Origin: Thereva unica
Lineage: Eukaryota > Arthropoda > Insecta > Diptera > Therevidae
Length of the DNA stretch: 64,000 nucleotides
Direction of reading: 5' to 3'
Assembly (NCBI GenBank): GCA_949987705.1
Contig: OX465284.1
Location: 108,669,163-108,733,162 of the forward strand
Below the pieces are notes generated by a model. It was given only the letters and a program-made list of their open reading frames with translations, was not told the origin of the DNA and made no database searches. Both the position numbers and the translations under genes were made by a program. Each line of letters starts with the position of its first letter. The first letter of the stretch is position 1. Positions 25,060 to 34,926 of this stretch are shown here, piece by piece.

Positions 25060-25195
25060 AGTTTATGGAATGATCCAATATATTGTTTGGTCTGGGCAGT
25101 GTTCCAGATATATTGTTTTTGGCTTCGTTATTTACGATCAACCTGCACATTTGTATCAAGTTATTGGTGATGATAAATTCTTCCATGAACTTATG
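25060..25195 (-). pseudogene. RTE-like RT scrap
   Basis: The minus strand reads FIITNNLIQMCRLIVNNEA, then KNNISGTLPRPNNILD. It parallels the 13.7-kb element (LMLRWLTMTNV, then IGQVKVSRTLSRPINIDD) across the RT segment before the QGDGLS motif. The motif itself is destroyed. About 130 bp is recognisable, heavily diverged. Confidence 0.45.
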
Positions 25196-25199
25196 TTGT

Positions 25200-26765
25200 T
25201 CTACTCTAATAAATTATGCTGTCCTTGCATTATTTGTATATTATCAAACCAATGTTACAGATGAAATTGAAAGTGAATCCGTTTTAAAAGAGCGAACTTA
25301 CTTGTTAAATAAACTACATCTAACAAAACACCATTGTCATTTATATCTGAATTAAATACTATTGAAATTTCTACTTTTTAGTTCAATTGATTTCTATTGA
25401 GAGTTTAGCCAGACGCAGATAGAACATACATTTCTGAGTATATACCCACATTAAGTTGACATTTTATGCCATCATCTTACATGACCTTTAGCTTAATTGG
25501 ATTTTGATATTGAAGTTAGCTGAACTGAACAAATATGTGAAATTACACAATTACTTTTTATAGCAGAAATGAAATTAAGTTTAGAAAGTTTTTAATGGGC
25601 AATTTAAAATAGTATTTAAAACTAAAACGATAATTAAACTCTTCAATTTCTCTAAACTCACATCAACGAACTAATTTTAATTGAAAATAAAAAAAAAAAA
25701 ACGAAAAGCACAATTTCAAGTTCAATCCTTTTTCATCATTATAGAAAGTTTGCTCCCCCCTCCAATAACCAGAGAAACTTACATTAACAAATTCCAACTC
25801 TACAAGTTTATGACCCTTTTGGTGAACGTTTCCATTATAAACCCAAAAGTTTTAGTAGTCGAAAATTATTACTTATAAAATTAATTGAAAATCAATTACA
25901 AGGACAATAACAACTCCTCGAACGACCACCCTTCGTCCCGCACGTCCCGAAAAAGTAGGTCCTGGTGAAGGATGACCGCTTGACAGTGAATCAAGTTGAA
26001 ATTTTTGTCGGTGGTGATGGAGGTGGTAGTGTTGCTGTTGTGGGACCACTGCTCAACTGCCACCCACTAATCTAGATGGGAATTTATGATGCTGTTAAAT
26101 TAATTGTATTTGAAATGGGGGAGGTTACACCGAACTTTACGACAAATATAAGAGACATCCACAGTGGCAGTGTAGCCGGTAAGGAAGGGTCTGCTTCGTT
26201 TAGGAAATATATAGCCTGGACCTGCGGTAGACGTATAACACAGCAAGCATACACACACATACAGCACTGTGTTTATCTATTATATGTTATATGTCAGACC
26301 GATGAAATCTTATATTTGCCAAACGACATCCTAATTAACTTGACTTAATGGTCGGTAGTTTATTTTATGTGATGCTAAAATATCCCAGTTGACACTGTAA
26401 TTGATGTTGACAAAACAAAGGAGTCAAGCATCGATTGAGACAGGGCAGCGCGGGGGGGGGACTACTGTAAAGGATATAATCCGATTAGGAAATCATACTT
26501 TAACATTTTGTTTCAAGAGTACTTTTTTTGTTTGTGATTTAAATAGAGCGTATTCCTTTTATCCTTGCCTGCATGCAATATTCAGAAAGTACATATATGC
26601 AAATAAACTGTAATGCAATCATCCTTTTCAGAAAGGACGAAAAGCTTTTTGCTCATCTTACATTCTCAACGAGTACAGGAATATGAAATGCACAACACAA
26701 CAAGACAAGAAAAAATCTGACATAACTTAAACTCAATTTCACCTGAACAGACCCAATTGTAGTAC
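25200..26765. other. No gene seen
   Basis: AT-rich non-coding DNA. Contains a G9 run at 26452-26460. The short open frames at 25.7, 26.1 and 26.4 kb lack any motif. Confidence 0.4.
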
Positions 26766-26773
26766 ACCTTTGT

Positions 26774-27017
26774 CCGGGACGGCGCTTTCATAGGTGTGAA
26801 TGGTGCCCTTGCACCGGGCGGAATTTCGTAATCTCTATGTTAGTATGTTAATAAATGGTGCAATCTTACATTTTGTGCAAACTATAAAATTATTTCTCCC
26901 ATCCAGTGAGTGTTTGTGTTTTTTTCCATTGCCCTTCACTACGTAAAAAATGAACAGCTCATGGGTCGCAATATGGCATGGTGCACCGGGCGCAAAAAAA
27001 CCTAAGCGCCGGCCCTG
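26774..27017. mobile_element. hAT-type MITE, 244 bp
   Basis: The right end, read inward, is CAGGGCCGGCGCTTAGG and the left end is CCGGGACGGCGCTTTC, so 12 of the first 14 positions match. Flanking 8-mers are ACCTTTGT (26766-26773) and ACCTTCGT (27018-27025), a 7/8 target-site duplication. CAGGGCCGG ends with an 8-bp duplication are typical of non-autonomous hAT elements. Subterminal GCACCGGGCG words also occur near both ends in inverted orientation. No coding capacity. Confidence 0.7.
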
Positions 27018-27699
27018 ACCTTCGTTGCCCCTCTCTCTCTCTTGTTGCCTATTTATTTACCTTTATTCAAAGTTAGCCGGGTGCGTTGCAGCGTCTTTCA
27101 AGAAAACAAGATTATGTGTTCGCAGTCGGTGGTAGGAAAAAGATATAATGAAAGCAGAACAAATCTGCAAAAAATGATTTTGGAAACTTCAAAAAATTTA
27201 GAGTATGTTACAACTTGCTTAAGATTCGATGTTGAAAAATTGTGTACTAAGTGCACAGCAGACACCTAGCCAAACATATTCAGAATCGTCAGCATGGCGG
27301 AAGATTGGACGCCCTGTACAGAACTTCCCTTATGGCGGCCACCTCTCCCCCAAATGGATTTTCCCAGAAAAATTGCCAAAAAAGTAATCAAATTTGCAAA
27401 CCATGCACCGACCGTGCACCCCAAAAATGCACAATTTGGTGCCCAAAAACAATCTAATACCTATTTTTACCAATCTTATTGTATTAACACTGTAACTTTG
27501 CTTTAGCGCCCCACGCTTTTTACATTTCTAAATGTATGATGTTTCCATATACTGGCTGGAGCAACTACTGGACTCTACATTCAAAATTATTTTTTAACTT
27601 TTTAATTTATTTTAAAATAAAAGAAGAATTTTTTAGAATTTTTAAACTATATTTTTATTTTATATTTTTAGACTGTTGTCTCTTCCGCCATTTTGTGGT

Positions 27700-28510
27700 G
27701 ACCGTGATATTTGAATTAAAATAACGCCACCACAGCTTACTGTACCATACTCGTCATACACTTTCATTTGATACCCATATCGAGAAAAACGCTTATCCGC
27801 CATTTTTTGTTGGCCGCCATTTTGAATTTGGAATGACGCTAAACAGCTAATAATATTCTACTTGTCACATCAATTCATTTGACACCCACACCGAGTGGCA
27901 TGTAAGGAAAAAGGTTATCCCCTGTCTTGTGCTGGCCGCCATTTTGTGTTTGACGCCATTTTGAATTTGAAATGACGCTACATCGCTAAGAGTATTCTAC
28001 TTGTTATTTACTTTGATTTGATACCCATACCTAGAGCTTGTAAGGAAAAAAGTAATCCGCCATTTTGTGTTGGCTGCCATTTGGAATTTGAAAAAACGCC
28101 ACACCACTCGTTGTATTCTAATTGTGACACCCTTTCATTGGATACCCATGACGGGGGTCAGGGAACACATTTGGCGTCATCTGAACAATAACAAAATATG
28201 GCCGCCATGTTGGAACCACCATCTTGATTTTTTACAAAATGGTCCGATTGCATAGCCACGCAAACTATGCAAATGTGCGAAATTTCAATTTGATAGATTA
28301 TGTTTTCTGCTTTTTATTCTATTATGTCTTCCACCATCTTGGATTGGCCGCCATTTTGAATTTTGAATGATGTCACACGGCTAATTGTATTCTACTCGTA
28401 ATACCCTTTCATTTGATACCCATGTCAGGGATCGGAACACGCATTTGCGAAATTCGGCCGCCATCTTGCAGCCGCCATCATGATTGTTTTTACAAAAATG
28501 ACATATGGCA
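27700..28510. repeat. Diverged tandem repeat, about five units (GGCCGCCATTTTG / TTTCATTTGATACCCAT)
   Basis: The block repeats GGCCGCCATTTTGAATTTG, then ATGACGC(T)ACA-C-GCTAAT, then GTATTCTACTTGT, then TTTCATTTGATACCCAT. The GATACCCAT word, or a close variant, falls near 27770, 27881, 28020, 28141 and 28416, giving irregular spacing of 111-275 bp. Copies are strongly diverged. A related piece (ATGGTCAGATTGCATTATCA, then CGCAAACTAT) lies at 12761-12793, next to the RTE-like 3' end. I do not recognise a transposon class with confidence. Confidence 0.6.
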
Positions 28511-28862
28511 ATCAAGTTGCAAGAGGTTTAAGCAAAAAATGGTGTGAAATCGTACTATCACACTAATTTCACATTATACATTTAGTCACCTGTTGGGGTA
28601 TCCATACATCTACAAAAAAATCAGATTTCTATCTTTTCTAGTTTGGCCCCAATGGGTGACGGTACGCACAAGCAGTCACACATATGTAGACTGACCGACA
28701 CACAGTCTGACAGACACTTTCTTTTATTAATGTAGAAGATAGATAGATAAATTCCTCCCATGTCCTTTATGCAATTCAAAATATCGAAGTAAAAAACCTC
28801 CCAAAAAACACTCAACAATTCCCCATTTCTGTTATCACACATACACAATCACAAAAGTCATG

Positions 28863-29262
28863 TACCCAGCGGGAAATGTTGTCAGGCCTTCCCTCTGGAA
28901 GGACTGTGGAAGCAGTAAAAGTTCAAAGAAAAAAAATGAGACAGTTCAAATATTCGTCATCCATTCAAAGTTGATCTCGAAGGAAGCTTGGTGGAAGGTA
29001 TACCTAGGGGAAAGGCACGCTGAAAAGCTTAAACTGCTTCCTTCCTTTTCAAAATCCTATAAGGTGTCCAATAAAGAGGCATGCATACCTTATTCCTTCC
29101 AAGGAAGCTAGGGGTAAGCAAATCAAAAAGTTTCAACTGCTTCCTCCCTAGGACATGCCTATACAAATGTCCTACAAGATGTCTAATAAAGAGTCATGCA
29201 TCGCACCTTCCACGGAAGGCGTCAAGTTTGCATGATAGTATGGTTCCATTTCCCGCTGGGTA
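28863..29262. mobile_element. MITE with TA target-site duplication, 396 bp
   Basis: The ends are perfect inverted repeats CCCAGCGGGAAATG at 28865-28878 and 29247-29260, with TA directly outside both. Inside, a unit of about 100 bp is duplicated: GGAAGCT(T)GG...AAACTGCTTCCT...GTGTCCAATAAAGAGGCATG recurs as GGAAGCTAGG...CAACTGCTTCCT...GATGTCTAATAAAGAGTCATG. No convincing coding sequence. Intact ends suggest a fairly recent insertion of a TA-targeting non-autonomous DNA transposon. Confidence 0.8.
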
Positions 29263-29946
29263 ATTACATTTTAAGTGATAACAATTACAACAAATTTTTC
29301 TGTTTTACTTCCCATTGGTCGATGCATAATAAAACACACCCTGGGTTTTTTCTGTTGATAGCTTAATAATAATGAACCAAGTTTCATTCATTTCGGTTCA
29401 GCTTTTCCGATGAATTTTGAAATGAGAGAATCCTGTGCCATATGATGTGTGTGTTTGTAAGTATGATGGCGGTTATACCATATATATGCAGGCAGGATCT
29501 GCTTTTTCGAGGGTTTAATTGCTTTTACGAAATTGGGTCATCTGTACGCGAAAAAGATAAGCATCGTGCGGGGCTGGGGCCATTGAGGATGTAGGAATGG
29601 GGGACGGAAGTGGATATCCACATTAAAAAATCTCATATTCATTATTTTTATATAATTAGTTTTGATTGTTTTAAGTGCTTTGTAAATTGAATTTGTTTTT
29701 TGTTTTTTATTTTGCTTCTTTACGTTTTTTTAGACCAGAAATTTTGAGATGCGAATAATAAAAATAATTTTAATTTGGACAGAATTAAAGTTTTGTCCTT
29801 GAACTTTTTTCGTGGGGAAAAATACGAAGTCTAGTGGAACAAAAGTTCATCGTAGCCATTGAGGAAGTAGCGGAGGAGTTTGGATTTGGTCATTCAACAG
29901 TTCATTCTTCATGCCATCGAAAAAGTTGGGACAATAGGTTTCTATA

Positions 29947-30275
29947 AGTGGGATGATACACGAGTCAACGTGTCGCTGCAACACACTGTCAGTTTGTTGC
30001 GCGGAGGTGATACACGAGTCAACACGCTACACGCAACACTCTGTGTAATAACATAGCGATTTTATATGTGTGGGTGTGCATTCCAAATTATTTTCACCCA
30101 GAATCGCTTGACAGCTACGCATACATAAACATTTTTCAAGCAACTGGAGGAAAAATAGAAATCGTTTCTAGTTTCAGTCAACACCGCACACTTCACCCTG
30201 ACCCGTCCCTTTGCCAACGAACTGCGCAGAAAAAGCTCGTGTTTCAGAACATGTTGACCCGTGTATCATCCCCCT
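29947..30275. mobile_element. MITE with TA target-site duplication, 329 bp
   Basis: Left end AGTGGGATGATACACGAGTC; reverse complement of right end AGGGGGATGATACACGGGTC; 18 of 20 positions match. TA sits outside both ends (29945-29946 and 30276-30277). The left side carries an internal direct repeat, TGATACACGAGTCAAC at about 29953 and again at 30008 (55-bp spacing). No coding capacity. It interrupts the mariner-like remnant. Confidence 0.75.
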
Positions 30276-30311
30276 TACAATTTTTAGGAATTTGATTCGA
30301 AGAGAGAGAAA

Positions 30312-30953
30312 AAGGTACGTTTCCACTTATACACTTAAGTGTATATATTCGCGAATGGAACCGAATGGAAGTGTAAATTGAGTTTACGATTATAAACTTA
30401 CTCAGTGATTACACTCAGCGGAAAGTGAAAAGACACACTCTTTTGTTCCACTTTCACATTTAAGTGGAAATTATTTTTAAATTTATACATTTAATGGTAA
30501 GTGTTGTTATGCACTTTTTCCGCAGATCGGGAATTCCTACAGAAGTCATATGGAAGAGCTCTAGCAGCTACAACTGCATTGGTAATTATTTTACGTAAAT
30601 GAAGAAATCGTGAAAACAAAGAGAGTAACAAGACATGCTGGGTTTGTGAGTGTATTGAAAAATGGAAAAATCTTACAATTATTGAAAGTCTAATGCGACA
30701 GCTTGAGCTAGGACTATGCTTATGGGAAATGAATTGAAATTTTTTGCTCACTAAAAAAAGTGGATACACTTGTAAATAAACTTTTAAATTTAAAGTGTTT
30801 ACACTATTCCACTTATTAGTGGAAATGTAAACTTAAAAGTGTATATACACTCGAATGTAGCAGGTGGAGCTTGGGGCCACACATATACATTTTACATTTT
30901 GCGAGTAGAACTTTACACTACCATTCAAAAGTGTATAAGTGGAAACGTACCTT
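30312..30953. mobile_element. PIF/Harbinger-like non-autonomous element, 642 bp
   Basis: Terminal inverted repeats are perfect for about 25 bp, beginning AAGGTACGTTTCCACTTATA. AAA flanks both sides, compatible with a 3-bp duplication but ambiguous in an A run. Subterminal regions repeat ACTTAAGTGTA/CCACTTA words in both orientations. The interior, read on plus, gives LAATTALVIILRK, a stop, RNRENKESN, WVCECIEKWKN and ESLMRQLEL. This resembles the start of a Harbinger transposase (hydrophobic stretch, basic run, W-V-x-x-W...LM.EL), so it appears to be a deletion derivative. It sits inside the mariner-like remnant. Confidence 0.75.
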
Positions 30954-31084
30954 AAAGTGGTTTTTCATGCTGTGACGTATGTATCAGGAATGAACCTTTT
31001 TTATTAGACCGAATTGGGACTGTCGATGAAGAGTGGATCATGTACAAGAATGCTTGAAGAATGGTATTGACTAAGATGACGTAT

Positions 31085-32800
31085 GCCATCGCCTCGATAT
31101 TGAGACTAGTGGAGATAGAAGCTGTGAGCGGCTGGAACCAGATACGCGATTGTGGAATAAAATAAGGAAGAATACGAGCAGATATTAAAGTTAGATTAGG
31201 TTAGGTGTACCAACAGTGCGACCGCATGTGGCCTAAGGCTCGTCGTTTTGATGCCAAAAACTCGTGTACCTATAGTTTCGTGGTTATTTGACCTGTGGAT
31301 TTCAATCACAGTCTGGCTAATAACGATTTAGATCCTGCCTTTTGCGATGCTGACCCTGTCAATCTTCGAGCCTTGGAGAGTGGCTCTTCGGTAGGCTATG
31401 CAGTCAGTTTTCTCGTTCTTGAACTTATGGCCAACTTATGAAGATACTTTGACCAAATGGAAGGTATAAGGGACTGTTAACTATGCTGAGGTAGATTGGA
31501 CATATTTGGAATTCCCGTTAAATGAAATGAACTGAATGACCTTCAAATCCTAATGGGTGCACACTTTCCTAATCAGGCTCTTGTTAACATCTTTTCAGGT
31601 CACGTATATGTGAATTAAAAAAAAGTAGTTATTTTCGTCGGTGGCACAGCGGAAGCAATAGTCGCAATCTCAGTCAAACTTACAACGCCGCAAAATGGTG
31701 CTTGGGCAAGGATGATAAATCACCACCAATCGAAAATATCCTGTCTACTCTAAAATTCAATCCACGCGAAACAATGTGCTGATTTCCTCTAATTGATTCG
31801 AGGATGTCAATCTTACAAAAAAGGCTTCGGGTGCATTTCCCATTGGTTTTCCATCCAAGGTTTTCACTCGGGTATCAAGCTCCAAGCTAACGATTTATGG
31901 AGTATATTCAAATTGGGGCATAAAGCTTTGACTTGGCTTAGTCAGTGTCAACTTTTAGGCATTGAAGAATGTTTTAGAGGAAATGTATTTAATCTAAGAT
32001 AGGTACGAGTATAAACTGCCGTATTCAGCTATAAACATGTGACAAATCTTTCCATACTCACTTATTGGAAAGATTGTTGACGATCACTATGGCAAGAAAA
32101 TACTTCTAAAACACTTGACGCCCAACACTGTAATTTTTCATATAACTTCTGTGCAATCAAAACATATTTTAGTAGTCATGTGTGATAACCAAATGATGAA
32201 CGTGAAAATATCTAAGACAAATGTTACCAAATATAGAAGAGCCCATTTTCTATCAAAAAAACACAAGCATGTAAAATCCAAAATAATGCCAACACGTTCA
32301 ATTTCAATTTATTTCAACAACCTTCTGCCATCAATAAAAACGATGTTGAAGCAGTAAAACAAAAATGAAGTCGAAAAAAATATCAAATAATTGATGATCA
32401 GCGATTATCGCCTCACGTGCGCTTTTCCATGAACTTGACTGATAATAATGTAGCCATCCATAAAACGCCTTCGTGTACCTTTCACCACGATCCTTGTGTA
32501 GCCCCAAGTGTTGTAGAAGACCGCTGCTATTAACAAAAAAAATAACAAAGGAAGAACCGAACACCAGCATTAAATAGGGAGTGTATAAATTCGCAATGTT
32601 CACCGACATCACCAGCGAAAATAAAACGTACATACATATACCCAATCCTTAACCTCTAAACCCCGAAACGAGGCGTTAAAAGCCGCGATTAATTCAACAG
32701 GATACTCTCCTCCGGGTATAAAATTAAAATTAACCGTGCAAGGAGCAGCGCTCGCCATATCCCTCCCCCTGCCCCTCAATAAACAAATTATGTCCCTCTT
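31085..32800. other. No recognisable feature
   Basis: Non-coding. The open frames at 31.8, 32.1 and 32.3 kb lack known motifs. Confidence 0.4.
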
Positions 32801-32805
32801 AACAT

Positions 32806-33095
32806 CAGGGCCGGATTTATATATTGCGGGGCCCCAAGCACAACCTCGAGATGGGGCCCCCAACAATGACTACCGTAGTTACGTTTAGTTTTACATTTAT
32901 TGTTTTGGTCCCAAAACTATGACGGTTGTATATTTGATTCGCAAAAGAATATTATGAAAAACATTATGGCCAAACAATTTGTTTATTTCCCTTTTATCTA
33001 AAGACGAACCAAACAAAATATAAGAGCCGCGGGGCCCCCTGAGGGTAGGGGCCTCAAGCAATTGCTTGTTTTGCTTGTTGGTAAATCCGGCACTG
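32806..33095 (-). mobile_element. hAT-type MITE, 290-bp family, copy 1
   Basis: Begins CAGGGCCGGATTTA and ends with the complement of CAGTGCCGGATTTA. A perfect 8-bp target-site duplication CTTAACAT flanks it (32798-32805 and 33096-33103). The sequence is the reverse complement of a second copy at 50838-51127 with the same length of 290 bp. The interior includes GGGGCCCC-rich subterminal segments and an AT-rich middle with no transposase. Identical length and perfect duplications indicate recent mobilisation by a hAT transposase encoded elsewhere (inference). Confidence 0.9.
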
Positions 33096-33099
33096 CTTA

Positions 33100-34080
33100 A
33101 CATGCTCCTCCACAGCCCCAGCATTGGTGAAAATTTCTGTCTGTGCTCCGCGGTTTTATCTCCTTTTCAGCTCCTGACCGAATGACAACAAAAAAAAATT
33201 TGGAAAAAATTAAAAATTGAAATCCTTGCCGAAATGTTCCGCGAAAATACAACAAGGACACTCGATCCAACACAAGAAATTTTCATGCAATTATGGTAAA
33301 GGACACAATTTGGAAATGAGAGTATTTTCCGCACAGCCTTCCACTATCTCTCTCCCTCGAAAACGGCAAGGAGGAAGGACGAGTTTTTTAGTGTCCTTGG
33401 GATATTTAAAAATTAAAGTTGGCGGACAGTTTTTGCTCCTTTCCTGGTCCTCTTGCGCCAGTCTGCACGGCTGCTTGAGGATCATATCCTTTAGCGAAAG
33501 TTAATTAGGAAATTGACCCTTGTATTGTATGCTAGGGAGCAAGTAGGGAGCCTGCAAGGAGTAGTGCATAAGTTGCTTTAGGGTTTTACATAGGGTTGCA
33601 GGATTCTATCTTCGACTTTTTGTGTTTTGTTTGTCCTGAAAAATGTTTTCTAAATCCCCTCACACACAGTTGACCTGGTACTTTCCCGGACTGGGGGACT
33701 TTGCAGTATTAAAAAATGGCTTAGTGTCACTTAAAAAATAGAGAGGATTTTGGGTAATGAAGTGTGACGTCTGAGAGAGAATGTACTTCTTTTGGTATCG
33801 TACTTCTTAATTAGGGTTTCTGGTTTTTTGTCGCTGTGTGTATGTTTTTCTTCATACCACATATTTTTTTTAACTTGCATTTAGATTAGGTTAGCAAATT
33901 TCACCAAACTCGAATAAAAACTAAATTGTTGAAACAGTACAAATCTATTTCTCAGTAATATACTCATTTTTGGAACTCTTCAACCATTAGCATAATTCGT
34001 ACAACAGGGAATTGTAACAAGAACCTTTTAAAAACCATTTTTAATCACTTTTCAATCATAAAAATCATACATACCCCTTT
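33100..34080. other. No recognisable feature
   Basis: AT-rich non-coding DNA. The GACTGGGGGACTTTGCAG string at about 33690 faintly recalls 5S rRNA but was not accepted. Confidence 0.4.
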
Positions 34081-34082
34081 AA

Positions 34083-34152
34083 ATCATCAGCCTAGTGGTT
34101 AAGTCACCAGACTACCATATCAGAGGTCCGTGGTTCGATTCCAGACAGGCTC
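34083..34152 (+). repeat. tRNA-like SINE head
   Basis: Reads CAGCCTAGTGGTTAAGTCAC, then CAGACTACCATATCAGAGG, then TCCGTGGTTCGATTCCAG. TAGTGGTTAAG is a tRNA D-arm/A-box-like string and GGTTCGATTCC is a perfect B-box. Stems do not pair well enough for a functional tRNA. Related heads lie at 17905-17985 and 53868-53931 on minus. The sequence to about 34345 may be the SINE body; it includes an AAATATTTAAATA palindrome near 34240. Confidence 0.65.
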
Positions 34153-34154
34153 AC

Positions 34155-34645
34155 TCTCCATCGCATTTCTACTTCGCCCACCACTATTAATATTCCTTCT
34201 TTCTAGCCTTGTAACTTTACAGAAAGGAGCCACATGTAGTGTATTTAAATATTTAAATACACACGTGAGGTGGAAGTGCGTCGGAAGTACTTCTCTCGTG
34301 GTGGCCACTGGAAGCTGTTCTGAAAGGGATTGGCTAATATAATCGGGCCTTCCAAGCCAGGATGTAAAGTTATCGTGTCGAGGGCTTCATGGCAGTGGGT
34401 AGGCAAGAGGGCCTTAGTGGAATTGGGCAGCTTTCGTGAACACCTTCCCTACAGAACGAAGGCAGGTCCGTAACCTGGAACACGGGTAGCCAAGAAGCTG
34501 TCTAGTCCCTGCTGTGCCCAAATTCTGAGCTCACCAGAAAATTGGCAGCACCAGCTCACATGTAATCTCTAAGGGGTACATTCACTCTCCGTTAGTTAAT
34601 GGAAGAAAGAATTCATTGCCGCAAACGAACTGTCGAACTGTCGGA
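34155..34645. other. Possible SINE body, otherwise nothing
   Basis: Follows the tRNA-like head. No poly-A tail or second copy could be identified, so the SINE 3' boundary is unknown. No coding motif. Confidence 0.3.
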
Positions 34646-34913
34646 GCGTCGGAAACCGAACACGTGTCATTGAAAATCATCGAACTTCTTCAAGCGTCGT
34701 ACGATGACTCAACCAGCAGCGTTCGTATTAGAAGCCACTTATCCGAAGAGTTCCCGATTCAAACGGGTCAGTTCAATCGGACAGGAAGACGTCGCTTCGC
34801 CACTTCTTTTCAACGTTGTGATCGACGCGATTATGCGTGAAGCATTCGATGGACGACTCGGAGTTCGATACGACAACAACAACTTCGTAACCGACATAAT
34901 GTTCGCCAACGAT

Positions 34914-34926
34914 AGGTTCGAAAGCC
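34914..34926. repeat. Target-site duplication, left copy
   Basis: AGGTTCGAAAGCC at 34914-34926 is repeated exactly at 37051-37063, bracketing LINE B. It belongs to the RT coding sequence of LINE A. Its first A might instead belong to the GAA-repeat tail at the other side, so the duplication is 12 or 13 bp. Confidence 0.85.

Larger units (their letters stand above)
29834..31066 (+). pseudogene. mariner-like transposase remnant split by two MITEs
   Basis: The left piece (29834-29946) reads VEQKFIVAIEEVAEEFGFGH and STVH, the second helix-turn-helix of mariner transposases (xIAExxxVSHSTVxRHL). A frameshift then gives HAIEKVGTIGFYKW, like HLHKIGKVxKLGKW. The right piece, just after the second MITE, reads CDVCIRNEPFLLDRIGTVDE and EWIMYKNA. 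It matches C..LL.RN...PFL.RI.TGDEKWI.Y.N, which holds the first catalytic Asp of the DDD triad. Between the pieces lie a TA-MITE and a Harbinger-type MITE. A stop follows the Asp region and the rest of the catalytic domain was not recognised. Confidence 0.7.

Noticed and set aside
33690..33710. Possible third 5S-like copy (ACTGGGGGACTTTGCAG)
   Set aside because: Only one short word agrees, and the upstream 5S segments are absent.
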